Both the position numbers and the translations under genes were made by a program. Shown piece after piece: positions 1 to 9,567 of a stretch of 64,000 nt of DNA. The stretch's first letter is position 1. Each line of letters begins with the position of its first letter. The stretch spans positions 62,001-126,000 of the forward strand of contig NZ_JNYZ01000001.1 of assembly GCF_000717335.1 (NCBI RefSeq). The letters run 5' to 3'. The stretch is from Amycolatopsis jejuensis (lineage in GTDB: Bacteria > Actinomycetota > Actinomycetes > Mycobacteriales > Pseudonocardiaceae). Below the pieces are notes generated by a model. It saw only the letters and a list, made by a program, of their open reading frames with translations. It was not told the origin of the DNA and made no database searches.

Positions 1-624
1 GGGTTCGCCCACGACGTCGTGCTGGTGCAGGGCCCGGAGCCGAACATGCGCTGGCGGAAGTTCTGCGCCGAGCTGGTGGAGCACGTGCAGCAGCTGGACG
101 TGTCGATGGTCGTCGCGCTGGGGGCGCTGCTCGCGGACACCGCGCACACCCGGCCCGTCCCGGTCACCGGGTCGGCCTACGACAAGGACACCGCGAGCAA
201 GTACCAGCTCGAGGTCAACAACTACCAGGGCCCCACCGGGATCGTCGGGATCCTGCAGGACTACTGCGTGCAGGCGGGTATCCCGGCCGTGTCGATCTGG
301 GCCGCGGTGCCGCACTACGTGTCGCATCCGCCGTCGCCGAAGGCCACGCTGGCGCTGCTGCACAAGCTGGAGGACGTCCTCGACCTCGAGATCCCGCTCG
401 GCGCGCTGCCGGAGCAGGCCGAGGAGTGGCAACGCACGGTCACCGAGATGGCCGACGAGGACGAGGAAATCAGCGAGTACGTGCGCAGCCTGGAGGAACG
501 CGGCGACGCGGAGACCGACTTCACCATGGAAGAAGTCTCCGGCGACAAGATCGCCGCCGAGTTCGAGAAGTACCTCCGGCGGCGGCGCCCCGGTCAGGAA
601 GGTGGCGGCTTCGGCCTGCGCTGA
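1..624 (+). CDS. PAC2 family protein (5' truncated by window edge)
   Basis: The frame is open from base 1, so the start codon lies outside the window; 207 codons are visible. The sequence resembles the PAC2 (proteasome-assembly-chaperone-like) family of actinobacteria: a GPEPNMRW segment near the visible start, a central segment around PTGIVGILQDYC, and GIPAVSIWAAVPHYV. An acidic, charged C-terminal tail (EDEEISEYVRSLEERGD) follows. The biochemical role of actinobacterial PAC2 proteins is not settled. Family members often lie close to mshC in actinomycetes, and mshC is 6 kb downstream here, which fits. The gene converges on the metallophosphoesterase, with only 5 bp between the stop codons. 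Confidence 0.8.
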   Translation, partial: GFAHDVVLVQGPEPNMRWRKFCAELVEHVQQLDVSMVVALGALLADTAHTRPVPVTGSAYDKDTASKYQLEVNNYQGPTGIVGILQDYCVQAGIPAVSIWAAVPHYVSHPPSPKATLALLHKLEDVLDLEIPLGALPEQAEEWQRTVTEMADEDEEISEYVRSLEERGDAETDFTMEEVSGDKIAAEFEKYLRRRRPGQEGGGFGLR

Positions 625-629
625 CCCCC

Positions 630-1451
630 TTACGAGGAGGTGAGCAGCTTCCGCAGCGGCACGGCGCCCCGTGCCCGCTTACGCCACTCACGCGGGTAGC
701 CCAGCGACACCTCTTCGAAGCGCACGCCGTCCGCGGACGTGGTGCGCGGGATGTGCAGGTGCCCGTACACCGCCAGCTCGGCGCGGTAGCGGACGTGCCA
801 GTCCTCGGTTTCCGTGGTGCCGCACCACAGCGCGAACTCCGGGTAGTACAACGGTTTCGTCGGGTGACGATGCAGAGGCCAGTGCGAAACGAGGATGGTG
901 CGGCGGTCGGCCGGGATGGCGTCGAGACGGTCGCGGCTGATCTTGAGCCGCGCCTCGCACCAGGCCTGGCGCGACGGGTGCGGGTCGGGGTGCAGGTAGT
1001 ACTCGTCGGTGCAGACCACACCTGCCTCGCGGGCCTGGGCGAGCGCCTCCTCGCGGGTCTTGCCTTCGGCGGCCGGGGTGCGCCAGCTGTAGTCGTAGAA
1101 CACGAACAGCGGCGCGATCGTCAGCTCACCCCACGCCGGGAACTCGTCCTCCGGCGTGCGCACGTCGATGCTGCGGCACTGCTCCACCAGGAACTCGTAG
1201 CGGGCCTGGCCGCGGAGCTGGCATTCGTCGTTCGGCGTGGTCCACAGCTCGTGGTTGCCCGGGACCCAGACGACCTTCGCGAACCGCTCGCGCAGGGTGG
1301 CGAGCGTGTCCCGGATGACCGTGGCGCGCTCGGCGACGTCGCCGACCACCAGCAGCCAGTCGTCCGGCTCTTCGGGGACCACGAGGTCGAGGACCGGGCC
1401 GTTGCCCTCGTGGGTCACATGGAGGTCGCTGGTGGCGAAGAGAGACGGCAC
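630..1451 (-). CDS. Metallophosphoesterase
   Basis: A 273-residue calcineurin-like phosphoesterase. The family metal-binding motifs appear in order: SDLHVTHEGN near the N-terminus, VVGDVAERA, PGNHELW, SHWPLH in the middle, and YGHLHIPRT near the C-terminus. These are the D-x-H, GD, GNHE, H and GHxH signatures of a binuclear metal site. The substrate cannot be read from the sequence. The chosen start is a GTG at 1451, placed so that SLFATSDLH follows directly. The frame stays open much further upstream, but that part is the shadow of the MFS gene, which this gene overlaps by 37 bp. It is probably co-transcribed with the MFS and ArsR genes. Confidence 0.85.
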   Translation of the reverse strand: MPSLFATSDLHVTHEGNGPVLDLVVPEEPDDWLLVVGDVAERATVIRDTLATLRERFAKVVWVPGNHELWTTPNDECQLRGQARYEFLVEQCRSIDVRTPEDEFPAWGELTIAPLFVFYDYSWRTPAAEGKTREEALAQAREAGVVCTDEYYLHPDPHPSRQAWCEARLKISRDRLDAIPADRRTILVSHWPLHRHPTKPLYYPEFALWCGTTETEDWHVRYRAELAVYGHLHIPRTTSADGVRFEEVSLGYPREWRKRARGAVPLRKLLTSS

Positions 1452-2653
1452 CCGTCCACCGTAACGACTTTCCGGTGCCGGGAGCGCCGGAGCCACCCCA
1501 GAACGAGCAAACCGGCCGTGACGTGCAGGCTCGCCTGTACGTTCAGCAGCACCGCCGGCCCGGTGACCGCCACGAGCGCGCCCGCGAGCAGCGACCCGGC
1601 CGCAGTGCCCGCCGCCATGAGCGCGTACACCGTGCTCAGGACCCGGCCCGCGCGGTCCGGGCCGGTCACCGCCTGCACGTGCGACAGCAGCCCGGCACCC
1701 GCGACCACTGCCGGCGCGCCGACCGCCATGAACAGCCCGACGTAAACCCCCAGCGCCGTCGTCGCCCCGGGGAGGTTCCAGATCAGCACGGACAGCAGTC
1801 CGGCGCCGACGAGACCCCAGCCCTGCAGCAGCATCGGCGCGACCCGGCGGGCCAGCGTCGCCACGGCGAACCCGGCCGCGAGCCCGCCGATCGCCTGAAC
1901 GCCCCGCAGCAGCCCGGCGTCGGCCTCGCTGCCGCCCAGCAGGTCGAGTACGAAGACCACGAACAGGACCAGGAACATCCCTTGCGCCAGAGACGTGAGC
2001 AGGGTGGCGAGGCTGGTGACGCGCAGCTCGCTGATCAGGTCGCGGATCCCGGCGAGCCACTCGGTCCGCGCGGGTGCGGTCCTCCGGCTGACTGCCCGGC
2101 GGAACGGGCGCGCGAGCAGCAGCCCGGCGAACGCGAGCGCCCCGAGGTACCCGATGATCACCTGCGCGAGGCCGCCCCAGCCGAGCAGCGCTCCCCCGGC
2201 CCAGCCGCCCGCGAGCCGCGCGACGCTGCCGTTGACGCTCATCAGGCCGTTCGCCGGGGTGACGTCCTCGACGCCGGCCAGCTCGGGTACCAGCGCGTTT
2301 CTCGCCGGTTCGAACACCGACGCCAGCCCGGCCTGCGCGGCCATCACGACGTAGACCATGGCGACCGGCAGGTCCCCGGCCAGCAACGGAAGCACCGCGA
2401 TCGCCTGTCCGGCGCAGACGAGCGCCATCACCACGCGCCGGTCCCAGCGGTCGGCGATCACTCCGGCCACCGGGCTCAGCACCACCGCAGGCAGCAGGCC
2501 GAGGACAATGCTCAACGCCGTGGTGACCGCCGAGCCGGTGCGGACGAACAGGTACACCGGCAACGCGACCTGCAGCATCCATTCGGCCGTCTCGCCGAAG
2601 AACGCGGCCACCCAGAGCCGCGCGAAGCCCGGGGCAGCCAGCAGCTGTCTCAC
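1415..2653 (-). CDS. MFS transporter
   Basis: A 412-residue major facilitator superfamily permease with about twelve hydrophobic segments. The cytoplasmic loop between helices 2 and 3 carries the MFS motif A (GVIADRWDRRVVM), and EPARNALVPELAG marks a conserved loop of the drug-efflux type. The substrate is unknown; this sub-family is usually annotated as a multidrug or macrolide-type exporter. The start overlaps the stop of the upstream ArsR-type regulator by 4 bp, indicating translational coupling, and the 3' end overlaps the metallophosphoesterase. Control by the linked regulator through the operator at 3253-3280 is the natural inference. Confidence 0.85.
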   Translation of the reverse strand: MRQLLAAPGFARLWVAAFFGETAEWMLQVALPVYLFVRTGSAVTTALSIVLGLLPAVVLSPVAGVIADRWDRRVVMALVCAGQAIAVLPLLAGDLPVAMVYVVMAAQAGLASVFEPARNALVPELAGVEDVTPANGLMSVNGSVARLAGGWAGGALLGWGGLAQVIIGYLGALAFAGLLLARPFRRAVSRRTAPARTEWLAGIRDLISELRVTSLATLLTSLAQGMFLVLFVVFVLDLLGGSEADAGLLRGVQAIGGLAAGFAVATLARRVAPMLLQGWGLVGAGLLSVLIWNLPGATTALGVYVGLFMAVGAPAVVAGAGLLSHVQAVTGPDRAGRVLSTVYALMAAGTAAGSLLAGALVAVTGPAVLLNVQASLHVTAGLLVLGWLRRSRHRKVVTVDGCRLSSPPATSM

Positions 2654-3237
2654 GACGCCGGTTTTCCGTCGTGCCCGATCCGCCGGAACGCGCGCAATCC
2701 CAGGTACGCGGCGTGCGCGTCGGCGGGGGCATCAGTGCGGATAGTGCTGACGTACGGGCGGACCAGGTCGTCGATCGCCTTCAGCAACGTGGTGAGCTCC
2801 TCCGCCGACGCCTTCAGTCCGTACGACGCGAAGCCGCCTGCCTGACGCCAGTCCTCGTCGAGCTGTTCGACCGTGTCGAGGTACCGCTGGGTCAGCTCCT
2901 GTTCCTCGCCCAGCTCCGTACCGGTGACCGCCAGCTGGGCCGCCGTGAGCACGGGATCGTCGCCGAACTCGCCGAGGTCGAGCCCGACCTGGCAGGCGCG
3001 CCACGGCCGTTCCCGTCCGTCGCCGCTCTCCGCGCGCTCGACCAGGCCGTACTCCGCCAGGCGGCGCAGATGCCAGCTGCAGTTCGACGCCGTGGACCCG
3101 ACTGCCTCCGCACACTCGCTGGCGGTCGCCGGGCCGAGCGCCATCAGGTGGTGGACCAGCGCCGACCGCAGCGGATGGGCGAGGGCGCGCAGCAGCTCGG
3201 CGTCGTCGATCCGCTTCCGCGGGGGCAGGTCGGGCAT
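2650..3237 (-). CDS. ArsR-family (winged helix) transcriptional regulator
   Basis: A 195-residue regulator. The winged helix-turn-helix lies in the first 90 residues: LLRALAHPLRSALVHHLMALGPATASECAEA, then SNCSWHLRRLAEYGLVERAE as the recognition region. A helical C-terminal domain (TQRYLDTVEQLDEDWRQAGG) of the kind found in larger ArsR/HTH_20 proteins follows. No cysteine metal box is seen, so metal sensing is not supported. I start at ATG 3237 (MPDLPPRKR). An in-frame extension to 3309 exists, but it would run through the tandem palindrome at 3253-3280, which looks like an operator. The gene is first in a three-gene set with the MFS and phosphoesterase genes. Confidence 0.85.
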   Translation of the reverse strand: MPDLPPRKRIDDAELLRALAHPLRSALVHHLMALGPATASECAEAVGSTASNCSWHLRRLAEYGLVERAESGDGRERPWRACQVGLDLGEFGDDPVLTAAQLAVTGTELGEEQELTQRYLDTVEQLDEDWRQAGGFASYGLKASAEELTTLLKAIDDLVRPYVSTIRTDAPADAHAAYLGLRAFRRIGHDGKPAS

Positions 3238-3252
3238 TGGTGGCTCATTTCT

Positions 3253-3280
3253 GAAAGGAGTCTTTCGAAACTGTTCTTTC
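3253..3280 (-). promoter_or_regulatory. Tandem operator, two 14-bp palindromes
   Basis: Two adjacent 14-bp units each have the form GAAAS-N4-STTTC: GAAAGGAGTCTTTC at 3253-3266 and GAAACTGTTCTTTC at 3267-3280. They lie 16-43 bp upstream of the ArsR-family start codon. The placement suggests autoregulation of the regulator and its MFS partner. This is inference from symmetry and position only. Confidence 0.55.
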
Positions 3281-3330
3281 AGAGTTGCAGCCGGGGCTGC
3301 CGCTGTCAACCGGGGTGCGCGGAAAATCGG

Positions 3331-3382
3331 TTGACGGGCTGGGCGGGGCCTGCGTTACGCTCCGTGCATCATGGACAGCTGA
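3331..3382 (+). promoter_or_regulatory. Putative promoter and 3-codon leader ORF of the ABC-F gene
   Basis: TTGACG at 3331-3336 and TACGCT at 3356-3361 (spacer 19) resemble a SigA-type promoter. Transcription would begin close to 3368-3371, where the ORF ATG GAC AGC TGA (Met-Asp-Ser) sits at 3371-3382. About 77 nt then separate this ORF from the ABC-F start. That leader holds CCCCG (3394-3398) and CGGGG (3422-3426), which could pair. Upstream micro-ORFs of this sort are common before ribosome-protection genes. Function here is inferred. Confidence 0.35.
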
Positions 3383-3459
3383 ACCGAGCCCTTCCCCGTA
3401 CCGCGGCCTGTGTGCGCCCGCCGGGGACTGTCATCCACCCTCTGGCCCGGTGATCACTC

Positions 3460-5074
<1,615 letters not shown>

Positions 5075-5082
<8 letters not shown>

Positions 5083-5094
5083 GGCGTTATACAG
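5075..5094. repeat. Palindrome spanning the ABC-F stop codon
   Basis: CTGTATA-GGGCGT-TATACAG is a perfect 7-bp inverted repeat that includes the TAG stop of the ABC-F gene. A second small hairpin, TGAGC-CTGC-GCTCA (5101-5114), follows and overlaps the stop of the convergent immunity-like gene. No T-run is present, so an intrinsic terminator is possible but not proven. Confidence 0.4.
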
Positions 5095-5111
5095 TCAGGT
5101 TGAGCCTGCGC

Positions 5112-5477
5112 TCAGGCGACCGAACTGAGCCATGCCCTGACCCGCTCGGGGGTGATTTCGCCTTCCAGTACCGGATTGGCGAGCTGGTAGAGAAGTGTGC
5201 CGAGGACTTCTTCGCAGCCCTCCTCGCGCCCGAGATCCTCGCGGACCTCGATCGCGTCCGCCCACTCGTGGAGATCGTCTGCGGACAGCGATCCATCGAG
5301 GTACCGATTGAGAACCAGCCGCGCGTCGGCTCTCGTCAGATCGAGGACCTCCTCGCCATCGAAGGGGGAAAAGCCGGCAAGTGCGCTGACCGCTTCCTGG
5401 AGGGATACCCGCACCTGCACCAGGTCACGAAGGCGCTGCTCCCGCTCGAATGGCAACACTTCGGGGTTTCCGTTCAT
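5112..5477 (-). CDS. Probable immunity protein of a type VII toxin locus
   Basis: A 121-residue acidic, helical, cytoplasmic protein without signal peptide or recognised catalytic motif. Its start codon overlaps the last codon of the upstream toxin remnant (AAATGA, ATG at 5477), the translational coupling typical of toxin-immunity pairs. The composition (many Glu/Asp, e.g. ADDLHEWADAIEVREDLGREE) fits an inhibitor of a basic nuclease-like toxin. I cannot name its family. The coding frame is intact although the toxin frame is broken, so it may now be an orphan immunity gene that protects against relatives' toxins. Function is inferred from position. Confidence 0.5.
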   Translation of the reverse strand: MNGNPEVLPFEREQRLRDLVQVRVSLQEAVSALAGFSPFDGEEVLDLTRADARLVLNRYLDGSLSADDLHEWADAIEVREDLGREEGCEEVLGTLLYQLANPVLEGEITPERVRAWLSSVA

Positions 5478-6385
5478 TTGTTCCCCCTGTCATTGTACTT
5501 GTCTTTGACGTGGGCTAGCGATCCGTCCGGCGTAATAGTCTCCTTGACGTATCCTGTCGTGTTACCCTCTTTGTCGCATAACCTTGCGATAGATCGCATA
5601 TGATCCCGGAACCCGCCCCCAGGACTTTGCCGATAACTGAATCGACCCGTCCGGAAGCAGAAAAATCTGCGTAGGCTCGGCATTCGCCGGCGTCTTCTTC
5701 TCAAACCGCTTCAGATTGAGCTTTTGCACAGCTGAAAGTTGATCTCGAGATATCGGCAGTCCGCCCGAGAAATCAGAACTGGTCCACGTTTCCCGTAGTC
5801 TTCTGCTGTCATTCCGGGACCAAGCAGAAAATCGCCCACCTTTGCCAACCAGGTGCGACGTTCCGGCGCCATCGCCTTTCCGTCCTGCACAATGGAAGCC
5901 GCTTCGTCGCCGGCACTCGCAAGCTGACTCCGAGCGCGCCGGAGGGTGGCCTCCGCAGCAGCCCTCCCCGCCTCACCTGGATCCTTGCCTGGCAGTGATG
6001 GGTTGCCGCCAGTCGCCTGCGCCTGACGCTGTTCTCTTGCGGCACTACTCGCCACCTGGGCCGAGTTCCATTGCCGAATCGCATCTTCAGCCCGCCCCTG
6101 CGCCCACCTCAGGGTCTCTGCATAGCCTTCCAGTGCACTCGCCGACACTTCCATGGAATCGGAAGCGCGGTACCACTTTTGCGGCTCTCGCCCAAATTTG
6201 TCCCTGAATCGATCAGCCGCCTTACCTTGCCACCCAGCAAGTTCGATCGTTTCCAGATCGTCCGCAGCACGACTGATTGCGCCTGCACGCGAGCGGAGCA
6301 CCCTGGCATTCTCTTCGATTGCCTCTGGGTTACCACGAATAAGCTCGCGTGGATCACCGGATTCGCCCAATTCAGCCATTTGCAC
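5474..6385 (-). pseudogene. Type VII-secreted toxin remnant with two frameshifts
   Basis: The N-terminal 190 residues form a WXG100-like secretion domain: helices around NARVLRSRAGAISRAADDLETI, the WXG turn LAGWQGKAADRF, and a second helix pair. After DYGKRGPVLI the frame runs into a stop at 5711. The next 60 residues continue in another frame (about 5590-5790): FSGGLPISRDQLSAVQKL, then KRFEKKTPANAEPTQIFLL, then SAKSWGRVPGSYAIYRKV. The first frame resumes with NTTGYVKETITPDGSLAHVK and ends at 5474, overlapping the immunity-like start. Two compensating indels in one gene indicate a pseudogene, or sequencing errors; a run of five G lies close to the second junction. The 60 bases 5701-5760 contain only 27 G/C, far below the surroundings, suggesting transfer. 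Confidence 0.6.
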
Positions 6386-6391
6386 TATTTC

Positions 6392-6685
6392 TCACGAACG
6401 TTCGACAGTCAAGGATTTCTTCTTCTCGACGTCTACGGCAGCGTACGCGTCGGCTATTTCCCTGAGCAGGTCGGCGACGCTCTCCGCATCCGCCGCAAGA
6501 AGATCGATTCCGTCACTCCATCGAACGCAAAAGTCCATGAGCTCGTCATGCAACCACGCGTGCCCATAAAGGCCGACGTCGCCGCACAGTCCACGCAGGG
6601 CAAAGTTGTCCTGGTCGGCAGATACCCGCCCGACGCTGGCCGCGGCCGCCGTCAAAGCACCGGGATCAAGCTGAAATCCATCCAC
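6392..6685 (-). CDS. Small type VII secretion target-like protein
   Basis: A 97-residue, mainly helical protein without signal peptide, starting at GTG 6685 behind a GAGGGA ribosome-binding site. It ends 6 bp before the toxin remnant. Small ESX/WXG100-like partners commonly precede LXG/WXG toxins and form a helical complex for secretion. The sequence (DPGALTAAAASVGRVSADQDNF at the start, ESVADLLREIADAYAAVDVEKK near the end) fits that architecture but lacks a clear WXG turn. It is probably the secretion partner of the adjacent toxin. The 234 bases upstream (6686-6919) hold no recognised gene. Confidence 0.55.
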   Translation of the reverse strand: MDGFQLDPGALTAAAASVGRVSADQDNFALRGLCGDVGLYGHAWLHDELMDFCVRWSDGIDLLAADAESVADLLREIADAYAAVDVEKKKSLTVERS

Positions 6686-6919
6686 AACGATCCCTCATGA
6701 GGCCTTCGTTTCCAGGTTCCTTCACCTCGAGCGGGGACCATGGTAGCGGGATTCGATCCAGCTTGCGTGGAACGAATCCCCGCGCGACACCAAAGGGCGA
6801 ATGTCCGGTCGGAAATCGGCCGCACCTATGCCCGCTCGACTGCACATTTCGGCCGATCTCAGGTGCGCGTCCGGTCCTTCCTGGTCGGCTGCAGGCGGCT
6901 CGCCGGACTACCGCAACGC

Positions 6920-8158
6920 TCAGAGTGCAATCCCCAGCAGAGCGTCCACCGCTTCCCTCAGCACCCCAGGCGCTGCCTTGTCCGTCCCATCCCGGCGGAG
7001 GGCTGCCGTGGCCCAGGCGTCGACCGCGGCCAGCGCCTTCGGGGTGTCCAGGTCGTCGGACAGGTGGTCGCGCAGGCGGGTCACCGTGTCCTCCGCCGAC
7101 GGCCCGGCATCGACGGCGACAGCCTCGCGCCAGCGGGCCAGGCGGGTCTCGGCGTCGGCGAACAGCGACGGCGTCCACGGGCGGTCCGAGCGGTAGTGGC
7201 CGGCGAAAAGGGCCAGCCGGATCGCGCCCGGGTCGACGCCGTCGGCGCGGAGGCGCGACACGAACACCAGGTTTCCGCGCGACTTGGACATCTTCTCGCC
7301 GTCCAGGCCGATCATGCCGGCGTGGACGTAGTGCCGGGCGAACGGGTGCGCGCCCGCGACTGCCTCGGCGTGGGCTGCGCTGTACTCGTGGTGCGGGAAG
7401 ATCAGGTCGGACCCGCCACCCTGCACGTCGAAGCCCAGGCCCAGGCGGTTGGCCGCGATCGCGCTGCACTCGATGTGCCAGCCGGGACGTCCAGCACCCA
7501 GCTCGGACTCCCACGACGGTTCACCCTCGCGCGCGACACGCCACAGCAGTGCGTCGAGCGGGTGCCGCTTGCCGGGGCGGTCCGGGTCGCCCCCGCGTTC
7601 GGCGAAGAACTTCGCCATCGTCTCGGCGTCGTAGTTCGACTCGTAGCCGAAGCGGCCGGTGGCGGTGTGGTCGAAGTAGACGTCCGGGAACTCGGCGTCG
7701 TCGGCCCGGTACGCGCTTCCGTCGGCCAGCAGCTTCGCGATCACCTCGACGATCTCCGGGATCGCCTCCACCGCGCCAACGAACTGCCGCGGCGGGATCA
7801 CCCGCAGCGCCTCCATGTCCTCGCGGAACAGCGCCGTCTCGCGCATGCCGAGCACGATCCAGTCGTCCGAATCGCGTTCCGCGCGCTCGAGCAGCGGCTC
7901 GTCGATGTCGGTGACGTTCTGCACGTAGTGCACGTCGTGGCCGTTGTCCCGCCAGATGCGGTTGACCAGGTCGAACGCAAGATACGTGGCGGCGTGGCCG
8001 AGGTGCGTGGCGTCGTAGGGGGTGATGCCGCAGACGTACATCCGGGCGGTGCCGCCGGGAGCCGTCGGGCGGACCTGCCCGGTCGCAGTGTCGTGGAGCC
8101 GGAGGGGGCGGGGCGTGCCGGACAGCCGGGGCACGGCGACGGAGGACCAAGTCTGCAT
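6920..8158 (-). CDS. mshC: Cysteine--1-D-myo-inosityl 2-amino-2-deoxy-alpha-D-glucopyranoside ligase
   Basis: MshC joins cysteine to glucosaminyl-inositol, using ATP, in mycothiol synthesis. The 412-residue length matches the family. The cysteinyl-tRNA-synthetase-like fold is evident: the zinc-ligand segment [20 protein letters not shown] (HIGH-like), [39 protein letters not shown] and the EKMSKSRGN adenylate-binding loop. The start is ATG 8158 (MQTWSSV); the frame extends further upstream, but conservation begins here. It is transcribed away from the P450 gene, with a 15-bp palindrome between them. Mycothiol is the main redox thiol of actinobacteria, which supports the taxonomic call. The other msh genes are not in this window. 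Confidence 0.97.
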   Translation of the reverse strand: MQTWSSVAVPRLSGTPRPLRLHDTATGQVRPTAPGGTARMYVCGITPYDATHLGHAATYLAFDLVNRIWRDNGHDVHYVQNVTDIDEPLLERAERDSDDWIVLGMRETALFREDMEALRVIPPRQFVGAVEAIPEIVEVIAKLLADGSAYRADDAEFPDVYFDHTATGRFGYESNYDAETMAKFFAERGGDPDRPGKRHPLDALLWRVAREGEPSWESELGAGRPGWHIECSAIAANRLGLGFDVQGGGSDLIFPHHEYSAAHAEAVAGAHPFARHYVHAGMIGLDGEKMSKSRGNLVFVSRLRADGVDPGAIRLALFAGHYRSDRPWTPSLFADAETRLARWREAVAVDAGPSAEDTVTRLRDHLSDDLDTPKALAAVDAWATAALRRDGTDKAAPGVLREAVDALLGIAL

Positions 8159-8191
8159 ACCCCCGACTGTAAGCGTGACACCCGTCCGCTT

Positions 8192-8206
8192 TCCCACCCG
8201 GTGGGA
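8192..8206. promoter_or_regulatory. 15-bp palindrome between mshC and the P450 gene
   Basis: TCCCACC-C-GGTGGGA is a perfect inverted repeat 34 bp upstream of mshC and 48 bp upstream of the P450 start, the right place for an operator shared by divergent promoters. No regulator can be named. Confidence 0.3.
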
Positions 8207-8253
8207 GCCCATGGTGGTGGACACGAGGTTTACGCGCGAGTAGGAACGACGGT

Positions 8254-9567
8254 ATGGCCCTCCGCACGCCGACCCGCACCTCCCTGCCACCCGGACCGCG
8301 GCTGCCCATGGCCGTGCAGACGATTCTCTTCGGTGTGTTCCGGCACGCCCTGCTCCCCCGGCTGCAGCGGCGGTACGGCAACGTCATCCGGCTGCGGCTG
8401 TATCCGGAGCGCTCGGTCGTGCTGATCGGTGACGTCGACCTGATCCGCGAGGTGTTCTCCGGTCCCGTCGAGACGTTCCACGCGGGCGAGGGCAACGTCG
8501 TGCTCAAACCCGTGATGGGCGAGCATTCCGTGCTGCTCACCGACGAGGAGGAGCACCGCCGGGCCCGGAAGCTGCTGATGCCCGCATTCCACGGGGCGGC
8601 GCTGCGCGGGTACCGCGACCTCGTCACCGAGCTGACCGTGGCGGAGGTCGAGCGATGGCCGGTCGGGCGGCCGTTCCGGGTGCACGACCGGATGCAGGCG
8701 CTCACGCTCGAGATCATCCTGCGCGTGGTGTTCGGGGTGAGCGACGGACCCCGGCTGGCAGAGCTGCGGAGGCTGCTCGGGCACGTCGTCGAGGTGAACG
8801 CGCTCGACATCTTCGGGTGGCACAGTCCCCGGCTGCAGAAGTACGGGCCGTGGCGGCGGGCGCGGGAACGGCAGGATCGGGTGGACGAGCTGCTGTATGC
8901 CGAGATTGCCGACCGGCGGGCGGCGGCGGATCTGTCCGGCCGTTCGGATGTGCTGTCCCGGTTGCTGACCGTGCCTGGGGACGACCAGCTCACGGACGCG
9001 GAGTTGCGCGACCAGCTGGTGACGTTGCTGCTGGCCGGGCATGAGACCACGGCTACAGCGCTGGCCTGGGCGTTTCATGAGCTGGCCCGGAATCCGGCGG
9101 TGGCGGCGGAAACGGCACGGGCGGCGGATGACGGAGATGAGAAGTACCTGGAGGCCGTCGCGAAGGAGGCGATGCGGCGGCATCCGATCATTTCCGAAGT
9201 GGCACGGCGGGTGACCGAGGATGTTGCGGTCGGGCCATACGTGGTTCCGGCGGGGTTTACGGTGTTGCCGTCGATTTCTTTGGTGCATGGGAATGGCCGG
9301 TATCACCCCTTGCCGGAGGTGTTCGATCCGTCCCGGGAATTTGCCACGGGAACGTGGTTTCCGTTCGGCGGCGGGGCACGGAGATGCTTGGGGGCCGGGT
9401 TTTCGCTGCTGGAAGCGACGGTCGTGGTGGGGGAGGTTTTCCGGCGGTATTCCGTCAGTGCGGTGGATTCGCGCCCGGAAAGGACGCGGAATCGGCACAT
9501 TACGCTGGTACCCGGGGACGGGGCGCGGATCGTGGTGCGGCGGCGGTCAGCGGCGGCGGGAACGTAG
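8254..9567 (+). CDS. Cytochrome P450
   Basis: A 437-residue soluble P450 monooxygenase. The oxygen-binding I helix AGHETT is at about residue 260, the ExxR motif is within KEAMRRHP, and the heme loop [14 protein letters not shown] has the cysteine ligand near residue 378. The N-terminus is proline-rich (LPPGPRLP) without a membrane anchor, resembling the family seen in actinobacteria and cyanobacteria as CYP110/CYP138-like enzymes. The substrate is unknown, and no redox partner or biosynthetic genes are adjacent. The ribosome-binding site AGGAA precedes ATG 8254. The 3' end overlaps the convergent VWA gene by 21 bp. Confidence 0.95.
   Translation: MALRTPTRTSLPPGPRLPMAVQTILFGVFRHALLPRLQRRYGNVIRLRLYPERSVVLIGDVDLIREVFSGPVETFHAGEGNVVLKPVMGEHSVLLTDEEEHRRARKLLMPAFHGAALRGYRDLVTELTVAEVERWPVGRPFRVHDRMQALTLEIILRVVFGVSDGPRLAELRRLLGHVVEVNALDIFGWHSPRLQKYGPWRRARERQDRVDELLYAEIADRRAAADLSGRSDVLSRLLTVPGDDQLTDAELRDQLVTLLLAGHETTATALAWAFHELARNPAVAAETARAADDGDEKYLEAVAKEAMRRHPIISEVARRVTEDVAVGPYVVPAGFTVLPSISLVHGNGRYHPLPEVFDPSREFATGTWFPFGGGARRCLGAGFSLLEATVVVGEVFRRYSVSAVDSRPERTRNRHITLVPGDGARIVVRRRSAAAGT

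Noticed and set aside
630..2732. A single 700-residue fusion of an N-terminal part with the metallophosphoesterase
   Set aside because: The N-terminal part is the MFS gene read in another frame; true phosphoesterase homology begins at GTG 1451.
1475..2845. A 456-codon plus-strand open frame opposite the MFS gene
   Set aside because: Shadow of the minus-strand MFS and regulator genes, which have clear membrane and DNA-binding motifs.
8254..9567. Cytochrome P450 as part of a secondary-metabolite cluster
   Set aside because: No synthase, tailoring or transport genes of such a cluster lie around it; neighbours are housekeeping genes.
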